From Zeimonas sp964538505 (lineage in GTDB: Bacteria > Pseudomonadota > Gammaproteobacteria > Burkholderiales > Burkholderiaceae_E), in the NCBI GenBank assembly GCA_964538505.1, contig CAZIDY010000004.1, positions 114,627 through 178,626 on the forward strand: DNA of 64,000 bases, read 5' to 3'. The position numbers and the translations under genes were made by a program. This document shows, piece by piece, positions 27,798 through 37,227 of this stretch (position 1 is its first letter; each line of letters starts with the position of its first letter). The notes beneath the pieces were generated by a model. That model was given only the letters and a program-made list of their open reading frames with translations. It had not been told where the DNA came from and did no database searches.

Positions 27798-29257
27798 GGT
27801 CGTTTTTCCAGCAGTGCGAAGAAAAATCCGTCGTGGTCGCGCGTCGGCGTCGCGATGGGCAGCAGGGTCGAGACAGGCTCCGGCGCACCGCCGTCGAAGC
27901 GCCCCTGCAGCGGCAGTCTCGATGCGTCTCGCTGAATCTCCAGAAAGCGAGCAATTACTGACTCACCTTCTTCGGGAAAGATCGAGCACGTGGTGTAAAG
28001 CAATTTACCACCCGGGCGGAGCACCGACCAAAGCGCCCGGAGGATTTCCGACTGACGTCGCGACAGTGTCGCGAGATCGCTACGGCGGCGCAGCCAGCGC
28101 ACGTCGGGCTGGCGACGAACGATGCCGGAAGCGGTGCAGGGGGCGTCGACGAGGATGCGGTCGAAAGGGCGGCCGTCCCACCAGTCGGACGGGGTGCGGG
28201 CGTCGCCGACGACGAGCGCGGGTACGGGAAGCGGCTCGGACCCAGACGCCGGAGACGCCGGCGATGCCGGGGCGGCGGACCCGAGGCCCAGCCGATCGAG
28301 GTTCTCGCGTACCTGGCGCAGGCGCGCCGGGTCGATGTCGAGCGCGACGAGCTCGATCGCGGCCAGCTCGAGCAGCTGCCCGGCCTTGCCGCCTGGCGCA
28401 GAGCAGGCATCGAGTATGCGCTCACCTTCCTCCGGAGCCAGCAGCGGTGCGGCGAGCTGTGCGGCCGCATCCTGCACGCTGACGAAACCCTGGTGCCAGC
28501 CCGGCAGCGTCTCGACCGGCGCCGGCGCTTCGAGCACGATCGCCTGCTCGCCGACGCGGCGCGCGGCCAGGCCCTGCTCGCGCAGCGCGGCGAGATAGTC
28601 GTCGACCTCCGTGCGGCGCCGGTTGACGCGCAGCGTCATCGGCGGCGCACCGTTGCCGGCCTGCAGGATCGACTGCCAATGCGCCGGCCAGGCTTCGCGC
28701 AGCCGCGCGATCCACCAGTCGGGATGATTCCAGCGCGCTTCGGGCTTGCGGCGCGCGGCGCCCAGGCGCGCCTCACGCTCGCGCAGAAAACGCCGCAGCG
28801 TCGCGTTGATGAAGCCGGCGATCGCGGGTCCACCCGGCAGCGCGCGTGCGGCCCGCACCGCCTGGTCGACGACGACGGCGTCGGCGCGCACGACCTCGAC
28901 GAGCTGCGCGAGGGCGACCCATTGCAGCGCGGCCGGTGCCGGCGCCGGCCGGCGTGCGTTCAGCGCGTTCGCCAGCTCGCGCACGAGGCCGAGCTCGCGG
29001 CAGCTGCGATAGGCGAGATCCCGGATCGCGGCGTGCGAGTCGGGCGGCAGGGGCTCGCGCGCGGATTCGACGGCGATCGCCTCGTCGAGCGCAGCAGGCA
29101 GCGAGCGACCGGCGACGAGCGCCTCGATCGCGCGCGCAGCGCACAGCAACTCGCGCGCGAGCGCTGCGCGCCGCGTGCGCGTGCCGCCGTCGTCCGGAAT
29201 GCGGCTGCCCGCCTCCCCGACAGGAGCGTCGCGCGTGGCGCGCGAGCGTGCGCTCAC
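27794..29257 (-). CDS. rsmB: 16S rRNA (cytosine(967)-C(5))-methyltransferase
   Basis: 487 residues. The N-terminal NusB-like domain (about 25-165) precedes a SAM-dependent methyltransferase domain with motif I DACSAPGGKAGQLLEL, motif IV ILVDAPCTASG and motif VI LLYTTCSIFPEEGE. The two Cys of motifs IV and VI are the catalytic pair of RNA m5C enzymes. An Ala/Ser/Pro-rich loop interrupts the catalytic domain after the VRENLDRLGLG segment, a local insertion. Start is GTG at 29257, overlapping the htpX stop as GTGA, so translation is coupled. Confidence 0.93.
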   Translation of the reverse strand: MSARSRATRDAPVGEAGSRIPDDGGTRTRRAALARELLCAARAIEALVAGRSLPAALDEAIAVESAREPLPPDSHAAIRDLAYRSCRELGLVRELANALNARRPAPAPAALQWVALAQLVEVVRADAVVVDQAVRAARALPGGPAIAGFINATLRRFLREREARLGAARRKPEARWNHPDWWIARLREAWPAHWQSILQAGNGAPPMTLRVNRRRTEVDDYLAALREQGLAARRVGEQAIVLEAPAPVETLPGWHQGFVSVQDAAAQLAAPLLAPEEGERILDACSAPGGKAGQLLELAAIELVALDIDPARLRQVRENLDRLGLGSAAPASPASPASGSEPLPVPALVVGDARTPSDWWDGRPFDRILVDAPCTASGIVRRQPDVRWLRRRSDLATLSRRQSEILRALWSVLRPGGKLLYTTCSIFPEEGESVIARFLEIQRDASRLPLQGRFDGGAPEPVSTLLPIATPTRDHDGFFFALLEKRP

Positions 29258-30105
29258 ACCTGCGCGGTCGCTCCGACCGGCATCGCGAGCAGGCGGCGGA
29301 TGCGCTCGGCGGTGTCGGGGTGCGTGGAGAACAGGCCGCGCAGCCCACCGCCCGACAGCGGGTTGAGGATCATCATCTGCGCCGTCTCGGGATGGCGCTC
29401 GGTGGTCGTGAGCGGGATGCCGCGCGCGTAGTGGGCGATCTTCTCGAGCGCCGAGGCGAGCGCACGCGGATCGCCCGACAGCTCGGCGCCGCGCCGGTCG
29501 GCCTCGAATTCACGCGCGCGCGAGATCGCCATCTGGATCAGCATCGCAGCCAGCGGCGCGAGGATCGCGACGGCGATCGAGGCGATCGGATTCGAGCGGT
29601 TGTCGCGGCCGCCGAAGAACAGCGCGAAATTGGCGAGCGCCGAGATCGCGCCGGCCATCGTCGCCGAGATCGTCGAGATCAGGATGTCGCGATGCTGGAC
29701 GTGCGACAGCTCGTGCGCCATCACGCCGCGCAGCTCGCGCTCGTTCAGCACGCGAAGGATGCCGGTGGTGGCGGCGACCGCGGCGTTCTGCGGATTGCGG
29801 CCGGTGGCGAACGCGTTCGGCGCGTCTTCCTCGATCAGGTACACGCGCGGCATCGGCAGCCGTGCGCGCTCGGCGAGCTCGCGCACCATCCCGTAGAACT
29901 GCGGGGCGCTGGTCTCGTCGACTTCGCGGGCGCGGTACATCCGCAGCACGAGCTTGTCGGAGAACCAGTACGCGAAGAAATTGCTGATCAGCCCGAAGCC
30001 GAGCGCGAGCAGCATGCCTTCGCGACCTCCGATGATCGAACCCACGGCGCCGAAGAGCGCCATGATGCCGGCCATGAGGATGCCGGTCTTGAACCAGTTC
30101 AGCAT
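29254..30105 (-). CDS. htpX: membrane-bound zinc metalloprotease HtpX
   Basis: 283 residues. Two N-terminal helices (MLNWFKTGILMAGIMALFG and GMLLALGFGLISNFF) precede a cytoplasmic M48 catalytic domain. The HELSH motif at 131-135 supplies the zinc His residues and catalytic Glu, and REFEADRRGAELSG supplies the third ligand. NPQNAAVAATTGIL is also family-typical. HtpX degrades misfolded membrane proteins. The start at 30105 is chosen; the frame extends to 30132. The 135 bases between this start and the fmt stop contain an 8-bp inverted repeat but no gene. Confidence 0.94.
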   Translation of the reverse strand: MLNWFKTGILMAGIMALFGAVGSIIGGREGMLLALGFGLISNFFAYWFSDKLVLRMYRAREVDETSAPQFYGMVRELAERARLPMPRVYLIEEDAPNAFATGRNPQNAAVAATTGILRVLNERELRGVMAHELSHVQHRDILISTISATMAGAISALANFALFFGGRDNRSNPIASIAVAILAPLAAMLIQMAISRAREFEADRRGAELSGDPRALASALEKIAHYARGIPLTTTERHPETAQMMILNPLSGGGLRGLFSTHPDTAERIRRLLAMPVGATAQV

Positions 30106-30240
30106 CTTCTGTTTCCTCGTTGCACCGGCCACACCTGCGGCCCGGCACGGTCGTAGATCGGGGCGCGCCCCCGCACTGCAAGGTCGCGCGGCGAAATGTA
30201 CCCTTGCAGCGCCCCGGAGCGCCCGAAGCCCGCGCTGCGC

Positions 30241-31188
30241 TCAGCGCATGAACCGCGCGCCCGCGGGAATCGCGAATCCGCGCAGGAACTCGCCGGCCGG
30301 CAGCCGGCGCCCGCCGGATTTCTGCAACTCGAGCAGCTCGACGACGCCGTCGCCGCAGGCGACGACCAGGCGACCCGGCGCGTCGAGCACCGCCCCGGGC
30401 AGTGCGCCGCCAGCCGCGTCGCCTGATCCGACCCGCGCGCGCCACAGCTTGATCTTCGTTCCCACGGCATCGTCGAGCGTGGCCGTCGCGCCCGGAACCG
30501 GGTCGAAGGCACGCACCCGGTCGACGATGCTGCGCGCCGGCATCGTCCAGTCGATGGCCGCGTCCTCGCGCGCGAGCTTGTGCGCGTAGCGGACGCCTTC
30601 GGCGGGCTGCGACCGTGCGACCAGCGTCCCGCGCTCGAGCGATTCGAGCGCATCGACGATCGCGCGTGCGCCGAGCGTCGCAAGCCGATCGTGCACGGTT
30701 GCTGCAGTGTCGTCGTCGGAGATCGGCGTACGCTCGACGAGCAGCATCGGGCCGGTATCGAGGCCCTCGTCCATCTGCATGATCGTGACGCCCGTTTCGG
30801 CGTCGCCCGCCTCGATTGCGCGCTGGATCGGCGCCGCACCGCGCCAGCGCGGCAGCAGCGACGCATGGATGTTCAGGCAGCCGTGGCGCGGAATCGCGAG
30901 CACCTCGGGCGGCAGGATCGCGCCGTAGGCGGCGACGACCATCGCGTCGATCTGCAACGCGCGCAGCCGTTCGTGCACCGTCGGGTCGCGCAGCGTGCGC
31001 GGCTGCTCGACGGGCAGCCCGCGCTCGCGCGCAAGCCGCTTGACGGCGCTTTCGCGCATCGCCTGCCCGCGGCCGGCCGGCTGGTCGGGACGCGTGAGCA
31101 CGAGCGCGATGTCATGACCCGCATCGTGCAGCGCGGCCAGCGCGGCGGCAGCGAATTCGGGCGTGCCGGCGAAGACGAGTCGGAGCAT
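30241..31188 (-). CDS. fmt: methionyl-tRNA formyltransferase
   Basis: 315 residues, full length. The 10-formyl-THF domain starts LRLVFAGTPEFAAAALAALH. Catalytic residues Asn106, His108 and Asp144 are visible in CLNIHASLLPRWRGAAPIQR and MDEGLDTGPML. The C-terminal OB-like domain (about 210-305) binds initiator tRNA. It formylates Met-tRNA for translation initiation and is partnered with peptide deformylase, encoded 85 bases upstream on the same strand. Confidence 0.96.
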   Translation of the reverse strand: MLRLVFAGTPEFAAAALAALHDAGHDIALVLTRPDQPAGRGQAMRESAVKRLARERGLPVEQPRTLRDPTVHERLRALQIDAMVVAAYGAILPPEVLAIPRHGCLNIHASLLPRWRGAAPIQRAIEAGDAETGVTIMQMDEGLDTGPMLLVERTPISDDDTAATVHDRLATLGARAIVDALESLERGTLVARSQPAEGVRYAHKLAREDAAIDWTMPARSIVDRVRAFDPVPGATATLDDAVGTKIKLWRARVGSGDAAGGALPGAVLDAPGRLVVACGDGVVELLELQKSGGRRLPAGEFLRGFAIPAGARFMR

Positions 31189-31273
31189 GCGGATCAGCGC
31201 CTGCGCGGGCGGCTCGGGGTGGGCTTCGGAGGAGGCGTCGTGTTCTGCCCGCAGCGCGGCGCCACGCGAAGCG

Positions 31274-31780
31274 CTACGCGTCGACGCGTTCGGCCTTCAG
31301 CAGCCGGTTGCGGATGCGCGACTGCTTCAGCCGCGACAGGTACTGGACGAACACTCGTCCGTTCAGGTGGTCGATCTCGTGCTGGATGCACACTGCGAGC
31401 AACCCGTCGGCCTCGAGCTCGAAAGGCTTGCCATGCTCGTCGAGCGCACCCACGACGACGCGGTCGGGACGCTCGACCTCGTCGTAGATGCCGGGCACCG
31501 ACAGGCATCCTTCCTCGAAGACCTTGGTCTCGTCGCTCGTCGAGACGATCTCGGGGTTGATGAACACGCGCAGTTCGTCGCGCGCGTCGGAAACGTCGAG
31601 CACGATCACGCGCTCGTGCACGTCGACCTGCGTCGCGGCGAGCCCGATCCCCGGCGCCTCGTACATGGTCTCGGCCATGTCGCGCACGAGCGTGCGGATG
31701 CGGTCGTCGACCTCCCGCACGGGCTGCGCGACCCGGTGCAGACGCGGGTCGGGATAGCGAAGAATGTCCAATACGGCCAT
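31274..31780 (-). CDS. def: peptide deformylase
   Basis: 168 residues. All three family motifs are present: GIGLAATQVD, EGCLSVP with metal ligand Cys92, and QHEIDHLNG with His134, Glu135 and His138. It removes the N-formyl group from nascent proteins using Fe2+ or another metal. It is first in the minus-strand series def-fmt-htpX-rsmB-DUF4390-ntrY-ntrX-trkA. The 166-base region to the divergent lysM gene should contain both promoters, though none is clear by eye. Confidence 0.96.
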   Translation of the reverse strand: MAVLDILRYPDPRLHRVAQPVREVDDRIRTLVRDMAETMYEAPGIGLAATQVDVHERVIVLDVSDARDELRVFINPEIVSTSDETKVFEEGCLSVPGIYDEVERPDRVVVGALDEHGKPFELEADGLLAVCIQHEIDHLNGRVFVQYLSRLKQSRIRNRLLKAERVDA

Positions 31781-31946
31781 CGGTGAATAGCGACCGCCGG
31801 TAGGCTCGCGCCGCGTCGTCGACGCTGCGTCGATACAGTGGCGGCAGAATCGAAAGCAGAAGAACCGTCGAGGTCATCTCGGGGCAGATGCGCCGCGATC
31901 AACCCTCGCTATCGAGTATCCCACACGTTCGCAGGCACGCGTGTCC

Positions 31947-33035
31947 ATGAGAAAGCTCTCCGTGCAGTTTCTGACACTGGCTGTCGCAGGCCTCGCCTGC
32001 GCCGCCGGCCTGGTCTTCGCGCAACCGGCGACCGCGCCGCTCGAGCTGGCGAAGGATGCCCCCGACCGCTACATCGTCGTCAAGGGCGACACGCTGTGGG
32101 ACATCTCCGGCCGCTTCCTGCAGAAGCCGTGGCGCTGGCCCGAGATCTGGGACCTGAACCGCGAGGAGATCCGCGACCCGCACTGGATCTATCCGGGCGA
32201 CGTCATCCTGCTCGACCGCAGCGGCGCGACGCCACGACTGCGGCTTGCGCGTGCCGTCGGCGATGGGGCGGGCAGCGGTGCCGGGTTGGCCAGTGAACGG
32301 CGCAGCCCGCGCATCCGCGTCGAGGCGCTCGGGAAAGACGCCATCCCGACGATCAGCTCGACCGACATCGAAGCCTTCCTGAACCGCCCGCTGGTCGTCG
32401 ACGAGAGCGGGCTCGCGTCGCACCCGCGCATCGTCGCGACGCAGGAAGGGCGCGTCTACCTCGGTCGCGGCGAGCTCGCCTACGTGCGGGGGATCCACGA
32501 GCCGAAGACCGACGACTGGCACATCTACCGCTCGGCGCGGCCGCTGCTCGACCCCGACACGCGCAGGACGATCGCCTGGGAGGCGCTCTTCCTCGGCAGC
32601 GGCAAGCTCGAGCGCGAAGGCGACCCGGCTTCGCTGCGCGTGGTGGCGACCAACGAGGAGGTCGGCACCGGCGACCGGCTGATGCCCGCCGAACGTGCGC
32701 TGCCGATCGTCTACGCACCCCGCCCGCCGGAGACGGAGGTGTCGGGGCGCATCGTTGCCGTCTACCGCGGCGTGACGCAGGTCGGACGAAACAGCGTCGT
32801 TGCCGTCAACGTCGGCAAGGCGCACGGACTCGAGGTCGGCCACGTGCTCGGCATCCAGCATCGCGGTGCGACGATCGTCGACCGCACGTCGCCCGATCGC
32901 GAGCGCATCGTCCTTCCGGACGAGCCGGTTGGCCACCTGCTGGTGTTCCGCGTCTTCGATAACATCGCCTACGGGCTCGTGATGAGCGCGTCGCATCCGA
33001 TCTCGGTCGGCGACGACGTCCGGAACCCTCACTGA
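31947..33035 (+). CDS. LysM peptidoglycan-binding domain protein, exported
   Basis: 362 residues. The N-terminus is a Sec signal peptide (LAVAGLACAAGLVFAQ, cleaved near FAQ). A single LysM module follows at about residues 40-90: YIVVKGDTLWDISGRFLQKP then WPEIWDLNREEI and WIYPGDVILL. The remaining 270 residues, including VSGRIVAVYRGVTQVGRNSV and KAHGLEVGHVLGI, have no family I can name but resemble the C-terminal part of LysM proteins located near dprA in betaproteobacteria. It should bind peptidoglycan in the periplasm. ATG 31947 is preferred over GTG 31941. A strong terminator follows. Confidence 0.87.
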   Translation: MRKLSVQFLTLAVAGLACAAGLVFAQPATAPLELAKDAPDRYIVVKGDTLWDISGRFLQKPWRWPEIWDLNREEIRDPHWIYPGDVILLDRSGATPRLRLARAVGDGAGSGAGLASERRSPRIRVEALGKDAIPTISSTDIEAFLNRPLVVDESGLASHPRIVATQEGRVYLGRGELAYVRGIHEPKTDDWHIYRSARPLLDPDTRRTIAWEALFLGSGKLEREGDPASLRVVATNEEVGTGDRLMPAERALPIVYAPRPPETEVSGRIVAVYRGVTQVGRNSVVAVNVGKAHGLEVGHVLGIQHRGATIVDRTSPDRERIVLPDEPVGHLLVFRVFDNIAYGLVMSASHPISVGDDVRNPH

Positions 33036-33054
33036 GCCTTCCCTCAGCGGGCAG

Positions 33055-33085
33055 AACGCCGCGCTTCGGGCGCGGCGTTTTTTTT
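33055..33085 (+). terminator. Rho-independent terminator after the lysM gene
   Basis: AACGCCGCGC (33055-33064) pairs perfectly with GCGCGGCGTT (33070-33079) around a TTCGG loop, followed by eight consecutive T (33078-33085). It is 20 bases after the LysM gene stop. This is the clearest intrinsic terminator in the window, and separates lysM from dprA transcription. Confidence 0.93.
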
Positions 33086-33128
33086 GCCCGCTTTCCTGCG
33101 TCTTCCTTTTGCGGCACGGGAGAGACGA

Positions 33129-34292
33129 ATGCCGCTCGACGCCGAAGCGCGCGAGGAATGTGCGCTGTGGCTGCGTATCACGCTCACGCCGGGCGTCGGT
33201 CCGGTCGCCGTGCGGCGCCTGCTCGAAGCCTTCGGGCTTCCCGAGGACATCCTCGCGGCAGGTCGCACCCGGATTGCCGCCGCGCTCGATGCGCCGCTGG
33301 CGGCGGCGCTGCTCGCCGACGACGAAGAACGCGACGCGCGAATCGCCGAGACGCTCGAATGGGCGCAAAGCGACACGAACCACCTGATCGCACTTGCCGA
33401 CCCGGAGTATCCGGAAGCGCTGCTGCAGATCGGCGATCCGCCACCACTGCTCTATCTGCGCGGCGCGCCCGATGCGCTTCGCGGCGACCTGCTCGCGATC
33501 GTCGGCAGCCGGCACGCGACGCCGGGCGGCGAGGCGAACGCGCACGACTTCGCGCGCGCGCTGGCCGACGAAGGGCTGACGATCTGCAGCGGGCTCGCCC
33601 GCGGAATCGATGCGGCCGCGCACCGCGGCGCGCTCGACGGTCGCGCAGGGACGGTCGCGGTGGTCGGCACCGGCGTCGACCGCGTCTATCCGGCGGCGAA
33701 CCGGGCGCTCGCGCAGGCGATCGTCCAGCGCGGCGCCGTCGTCTCGGAGCTGCCGCTGGGCAGCGATGTGAAGCGCGCGAACTTCCCGCGCCGCAACCGC
33801 GTGATCGCCGGGCTGTCGCTCGGCGTGCTCGTCGTCGAAGCCGCGCCGCACTCGGGGTCGCTGATCACCGCCCGTCATGCCGGCGAGTACGGGCGCGAGG
33901 TGATGGCCGTGCCGGGGTCGATCCACTCCCCGGTCGCGCGCGGCTGCCATCGCCTGATCCGCGACGGGGCGAAGCTCGTCGAGTCGGCCGAGGACGTGCT
34001 CGTGGAGTTGCGCCGGCAGATGCGCGGGCAGATCGGCGCATCGGGGGCAGACCGGATCGCTCGAAGCGGGCGCGCCCCCGCCGAAAACGACGGTGGCGCG
34101 TTCCCGCCTGTGGGTCCGGACGCATCGAAGGTGCTTCGGGCGATGAGCTGGGATCCGGCCGAGCCCGACATGCTGGTCGCGCGAACCCGGCTGGCGCCGG
34201 GCGAAGTGGCGGCAGCGCTGCTGGAGCTCGAGCTCGCAGGCCGCGTCGAGCGCTGGGACGACGGGCGCTACGCCCGCGTACGCACCGGCTGA
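33129..34292 (+). CDS. dprA: DNA processing protein A
   Basis: 387 residues. An N-terminal SAM/helix-hairpin region (LRITLTPGVGPVAVRRLLEA) is followed by the Rossmann-like DprA core: LLAIVGSRHATPGGEANAHD, ICSGLARGIDAAAHRGAL, VVGTGVDRVYPAANRAL, NFPRRNRVIAGLSLGVLVVE and a SGSLITARHAGEYGREVMAVPG block. A C-terminal winged-helix (about 335-385) completes the long form. DprA protects incoming single-stranded DNA and loads RecA during transformation. The ATG at 33129 follows GGGAGAGACG. The neighbours lysM, def and topB give the expected Burkholderiales context. Confidence 0.94.
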   Translation: MPLDAEAREECALWLRITLTPGVGPVAVRRLLEAFGLPEDILAAGRTRIAAALDAPLAAALLADDEERDARIAETLEWAQSDTNHLIALADPEYPEALLQIGDPPPLLYLRGAPDALRGDLLAIVGSRHATPGGEANAHDFARALADEGLTICSGLARGIDAAAHRGALDGRAGTVAVVGTGVDRVYPAANRALAQAIVQRGAVVSELPLGSDVKRANFPRRNRVIAGLSLGVLVVEAAPHSGSLITARHAGEYGREVMAVPGSIHSPVARGCHRLIRDGAKLVESAEDVLVELRRQMRGQIGASGADRIARSGRAPAENDGGAFPPVGPDASKVLRAMSWDPAEPDMLVARTRLAPGEVAAALLELELAGRVERWDDGRYARVRTG

Positions 34293-34392
34293 AGCGCGTG
34301 CGCACCCCGCGGAAGCCCGTGCGCGCTCCCGCGCGTCAGCATGGCACGAAAAAAGCTGCATCGCGCAGCCGATGGCTTACCCGGATGGCTTG

Positions 34393-34422
34393 TTGCGCAC
34401 GCCGTCCGGCGCCACTTATGAT
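34393..34422 (+). promoter_or_regulatory. candidate sigma-70 promoter of the topoisomerase gene
   Basis: TTGCGC (34393-34398) and TATGAT (34417-34422) are spaced by 18 bases. The expected transcript would start only a few bases before the ATG at 34432, giving a leaderless or nearly leaderless mRNA. Assigned by eye; the -35 match is moderate. Confidence 0.35.
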
Positions 34423-34431
34423 GGCGCCCCC

Positions 34432-37149
34432 ATGAGCAAAGCCCTGATCATTGCCGAGAAACCTTCCGTCGCCGCCGACATCGCGCGCGCGCTGGGCGGC
34501 TTCACGCGCCACGGCGACTACTTCGAGAGCGACGAGTACGTGCTGTCGTCGGCGGTCGGGCACCTGGTCGAGATCGCCGTCCCCGAGCAGTACGAAGTCA
34601 AGCGCGGCAAGTGGTCTTTCGCCCACCTGCCCGTCATTCCGCCGCGATTCGACGTACAGCCGATCGCCAAGAGCGAGGATCGGCTGAAACTGCTCACGCG
34701 CCTGATCCGCCGCAAGGACGTCGACCGGCTGATCAACGCCTGCGACGCCGGGCGCGAAGGCGAGCTGATCTTCCGGCTGATCGTCCAGCACGCGAACGCG
34801 AAGCAGCCGGTGCAGCGCCTGTGGCTGCAGTCGATGACACCGGCAGCGATCCGCGAAGGCTTCGAGCAACTGCGCAGCGACACGCAGATGCTCCCGCTCG
34901 CCGACGCGGCGCGCAGCCGTTCCGAAGCCGACTGGCTGGTCGGCATCAACGGCACGCGCGCGATGACGGCCTTCAACTCGCGCGACGGGGGCTTCTACAA
35001 GACCACCGTCGGGCGCGTGCAGACGCCGACGCTGACGATCGTCGTCGAACGCGAGGAGCGCATCAAGCGCTTCGTGCCGAAAGACTATTTCGAAGTGCAC
35101 GCCACCTTCGCGGCGAAGGCCGGCAGCTACGACGGCAAGTGGTTCGACCCCGGTTTCAAGCGCTCGGACACCGCACCCGACGCACGCGCCGAGCGTCTGT
35201 GGGAACGCAGCCGCGCGGAAGCGATCGTCGAGCGCTGCCGCGATCGCAACGGAACGGTCACCGAGGAAACGAAGCCGAGCACGCAGCTGTCGCCCGCGCT
35301 GTTCGACCTCACCAGCCTGCAGCGTGAGGGCAACTCGCGCTTCGGCTATTCGGCGCGCACCACGCTGTCGATCGCGCAGGCGCTCTACGAGCGGCACAAG
35401 CTGCTCACCTATCCGCGTACCGACTCACGCGCGCTGCCCGAAGACTATATGCCGAGCGTGCGCGAGACGCTCGGCGTGCTCGAGGGCGAGCAAAGCTACG
35501 GCCCGTTCGCGAAGCAGATCCTCGCCGGCGGCTGGGTGAAGCCGAACAAGCGCATCTTCGACAACGCGAAGGTGTCGGACCACTTCGCGATCATCCCGAC
35601 GATGCAGGCGCCGCGCGCCGGCGCGCTGTCCGACGCCGAGCAGCGCATCTACGACCTCGTCGTGCGGCGCTTTCTCGCGGTGTTCTTCCCGCCGGCCGAG
35701 TACCTGAACACGACGCGCGTCACCGTCGTCGAGGGCGAGTCGTTCCGCACCGAAGGGCGCGTGCTGGTGAACCCCGGCTGGCTCGCCGTGCACGGGCGCG
35801 AAGGCAAGGACGACACGCTCGTTCCGATCTCTTCCGGCGAACGCGTGCACACCGACGCAATCGAGCTGCTCGCGCTCGCCACCAAGCCGCCTGCGCGCTA
35901 CACCGAGGCCACGCTACTGTCGGCGATGGAGGGCGCAGGCAAGCTGATCGACGACGACGAGCTGCGCGAGGCGATGCAGGCGAAGGGCCTCGGCACGCCG
36001 GCCACGCGCGCGGCGATCATCGAGGGGCTGATCGCCGAGAGCTACCTGGTGCGCGAAGGGCGCGAGCTGATCCCGACGACGAAGGCGTTCCAGCTGCTCA
36101 CGCTGCTGCGCGGGCTGAAGGTGAACGAGCTCACCGCCCCCGAGCTCACCGGCGAGTGGGAATACAAGCTCTCGCAGATCGAGCGCGGCCAGCTCGAGCG
36201 CGACGACTTCATGCGCGAGATCGCCGAGATGACGCGGCAGATCGTCGAACGCGCGAAGAACTACCAGTCGGACACGGTGCCGGGCGACTACGCGACGCTC
36301 GAGACGCCGTGCCCCAGTTGCGGCAGCGTCGTGCAGGAGAACTACAAGCGCTTCGCGTGCACGAAGTGCGACTTCTCCATCACGAAGATCCCGGGCGGGC
36401 GGCAGCTCGAGGTCGTCGAGGCCGAGCAGCTGCTGCGCGAGCGCACGATCGGCCCGCTGCAGGGCTTTCGCAGCCGGCTCGGCCGGCCCTTTGCGGCGAT
36501 CCTGAAGCTGAACGACGAGCACAGGCTCGAGTTCGACTTCGGGCAGGCCGACGATGACGACGACGGCGAGCCGGTCGACTTCTCCGGCCACGAAGCACTC
36601 GGCGCGTGCCCGAAGTGCCGCGCGCGCGTCTTCGAGCATGGCATGAGCTACGTCTGCGAGAACGCGGTCGGCGCCGGCAAGCGCTGCGATTTCCGCAGCG
36701 GCAAGATCATCCTGCAGCAGGAGGTGGCTCCGGAGCAGATTCGCAAGCTGCTCGCCGGGGGCCGCACCGACCTGCTCACCGATTTCGTCTCGTCGCGGAC
36801 GCGGCGCAAGTTCAAGGCGTACCTTGTACTCGGACCCGACGGCAAGGTCGGCTTCGCATTCGAGCCGCGTGCGGCGAAGAAGGCGCCGGCGAAGAAGGCC
36901 GCGGCCGGCAAGGCGGCGAGCGATGCCGTCGCGGTCAACGGTGCCGCTGACGCCGACGCCGCTACCGTCGGCGACGGCGAGCCTCCGCGCGCTGCGGCGA
37001 AGAAGGCGAAGCGCGAGAGCGCGAAGGCCGCCACCGTTGCAGGCGCAGCGGAAACGGCAAAGAAATCCACGGTCGGCAAGACCGCGAAGAAGGCGGTCGC
37101 CAAACGGACGGCGGCTTCCGCGCAGACGGCTCGTTCGCGTCGTACCTGA
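34432..37149 (+). CDS. topB: type IA DNA topoisomerase, topoisomerase III-like
   Basis: 905 residues. The TOPRIM domain begins MSKALIIAEKPSVAADIARA and contains NACDAGREGELIFRL; the DAGREGE form is the one seen in topoisomerase III of several phyla rather than the DLDREGE of TopA. The active-site Tyr is in LLTYPRTDSRALPEDY. Two zinc-ribbon-like C-terminal modules follow (CPSCG...CTKC at about residues 625-645 and CPKC...C near 725-745), as in TopA, so the protein mixes features. The last 70 residues are Lys/Ala-rich (KKAPAKKAAAGK), like DNA-binding tails of other GC-rich bacteria. It relaxes or decatenates negatively supercoiled DNA. topA is the alternative name. Confidence 0.85.
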   Translation: MSKALIIAEKPSVAADIARALGGFTRHGDYFESDEYVLSSAVGHLVEIAVPEQYEVKRGKWSFAHLPVIPPRFDVQPIAKSEDRLKLLTRLIRRKDVDRLINACDAGREGELIFRLIVQHANAKQPVQRLWLQSMTPAAIREGFEQLRSDTQMLPLADAARSRSEADWLVGINGTRAMTAFNSRDGGFYKTTVGRVQTPTLTIVVEREERIKRFVPKDYFEVHATFAAKAGSYDGKWFDPGFKRSDTAPDARAERLWERSRAEAIVERCRDRNGTVTEETKPSTQLSPALFDLTSLQREGNSRFGYSARTTLSIAQALYERHKLLTYPRTDSRALPEDYMPSVRETLGVLEGEQSYGPFAKQILAGGWVKPNKRIFDNAKVSDHFAIIPTMQAPRAGALSDAEQRIYDLVVRRFLAVFFPPAEYLNTTRVTVVEGESFRTEGRVLVNPGWLAVHGREGKDDTLVPISSGERVHTDAIELLALATKPPARYTEATLLSAMEGAGKLIDDDELREAMQAKGLGTPATRAAIIEGLIAESYLVREGRELIPTTKAFQLLTLLRGLKVNELTAPELTGEWEYKLSQIERGQLERDDFMREIAEMTRQIVERAKNYQSDTVPGDYATLETPCPSCGSVVQENYKRFACTKCDFSITKIPGGRQLEVVEAEQLLRERTIGPLQGFRSRLGRPFAAILKLNDEHRLEFDFGQADDDDDGEPVDFSGHEALGACPKCRARVFEHGMSYVCENAVGAGKRCDFRSGKIILQQEVAPEQIRKLLAGGRTDLLTDFVSSRTRRKFKAYLVLGPDGKVGFAFEPRAAKKAPAKKAAAGKAASDAVAVNGAADADAATVGDGEPPRAAAKKAKRESAKAATVAGAAETAKKSTVGKTAKKAVAKRTAASAQTARSRRT

Positions 37150-37191
37150 AAGCCCGGCGCAGACAATGGTCTGCGGCCTCCCGGCCGAGGG

Positions 37192-37221
37192 TTTACCTTC
37201 GCCTCAATTAGACAGTACACT
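37192..37221 (+). promoter_or_regulatory. candidate promoter of the gentisate cluster
   Basis: TTTACC (37192-37197) and TACACT (37216-37221) are spaced by 18 bases, six bases before the ATG of the MarR gene. The surrounding 30 bases are much less GC-rich than the flanks. No clear MarR operator palindrome was identified. Low-confidence reading by eye. Confidence 0.3.
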
Positions 37222-37227
37222 GAGCAA

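Noticed and set aside
31899..34361. 820-codon open frame on the minus strand
   Set aside because: It runs antisense to lysM and dprA, both of which have full family motifs. Its translation is Arg/Asp/His-rich without domains. Long antisense frames are expected at this GC content.
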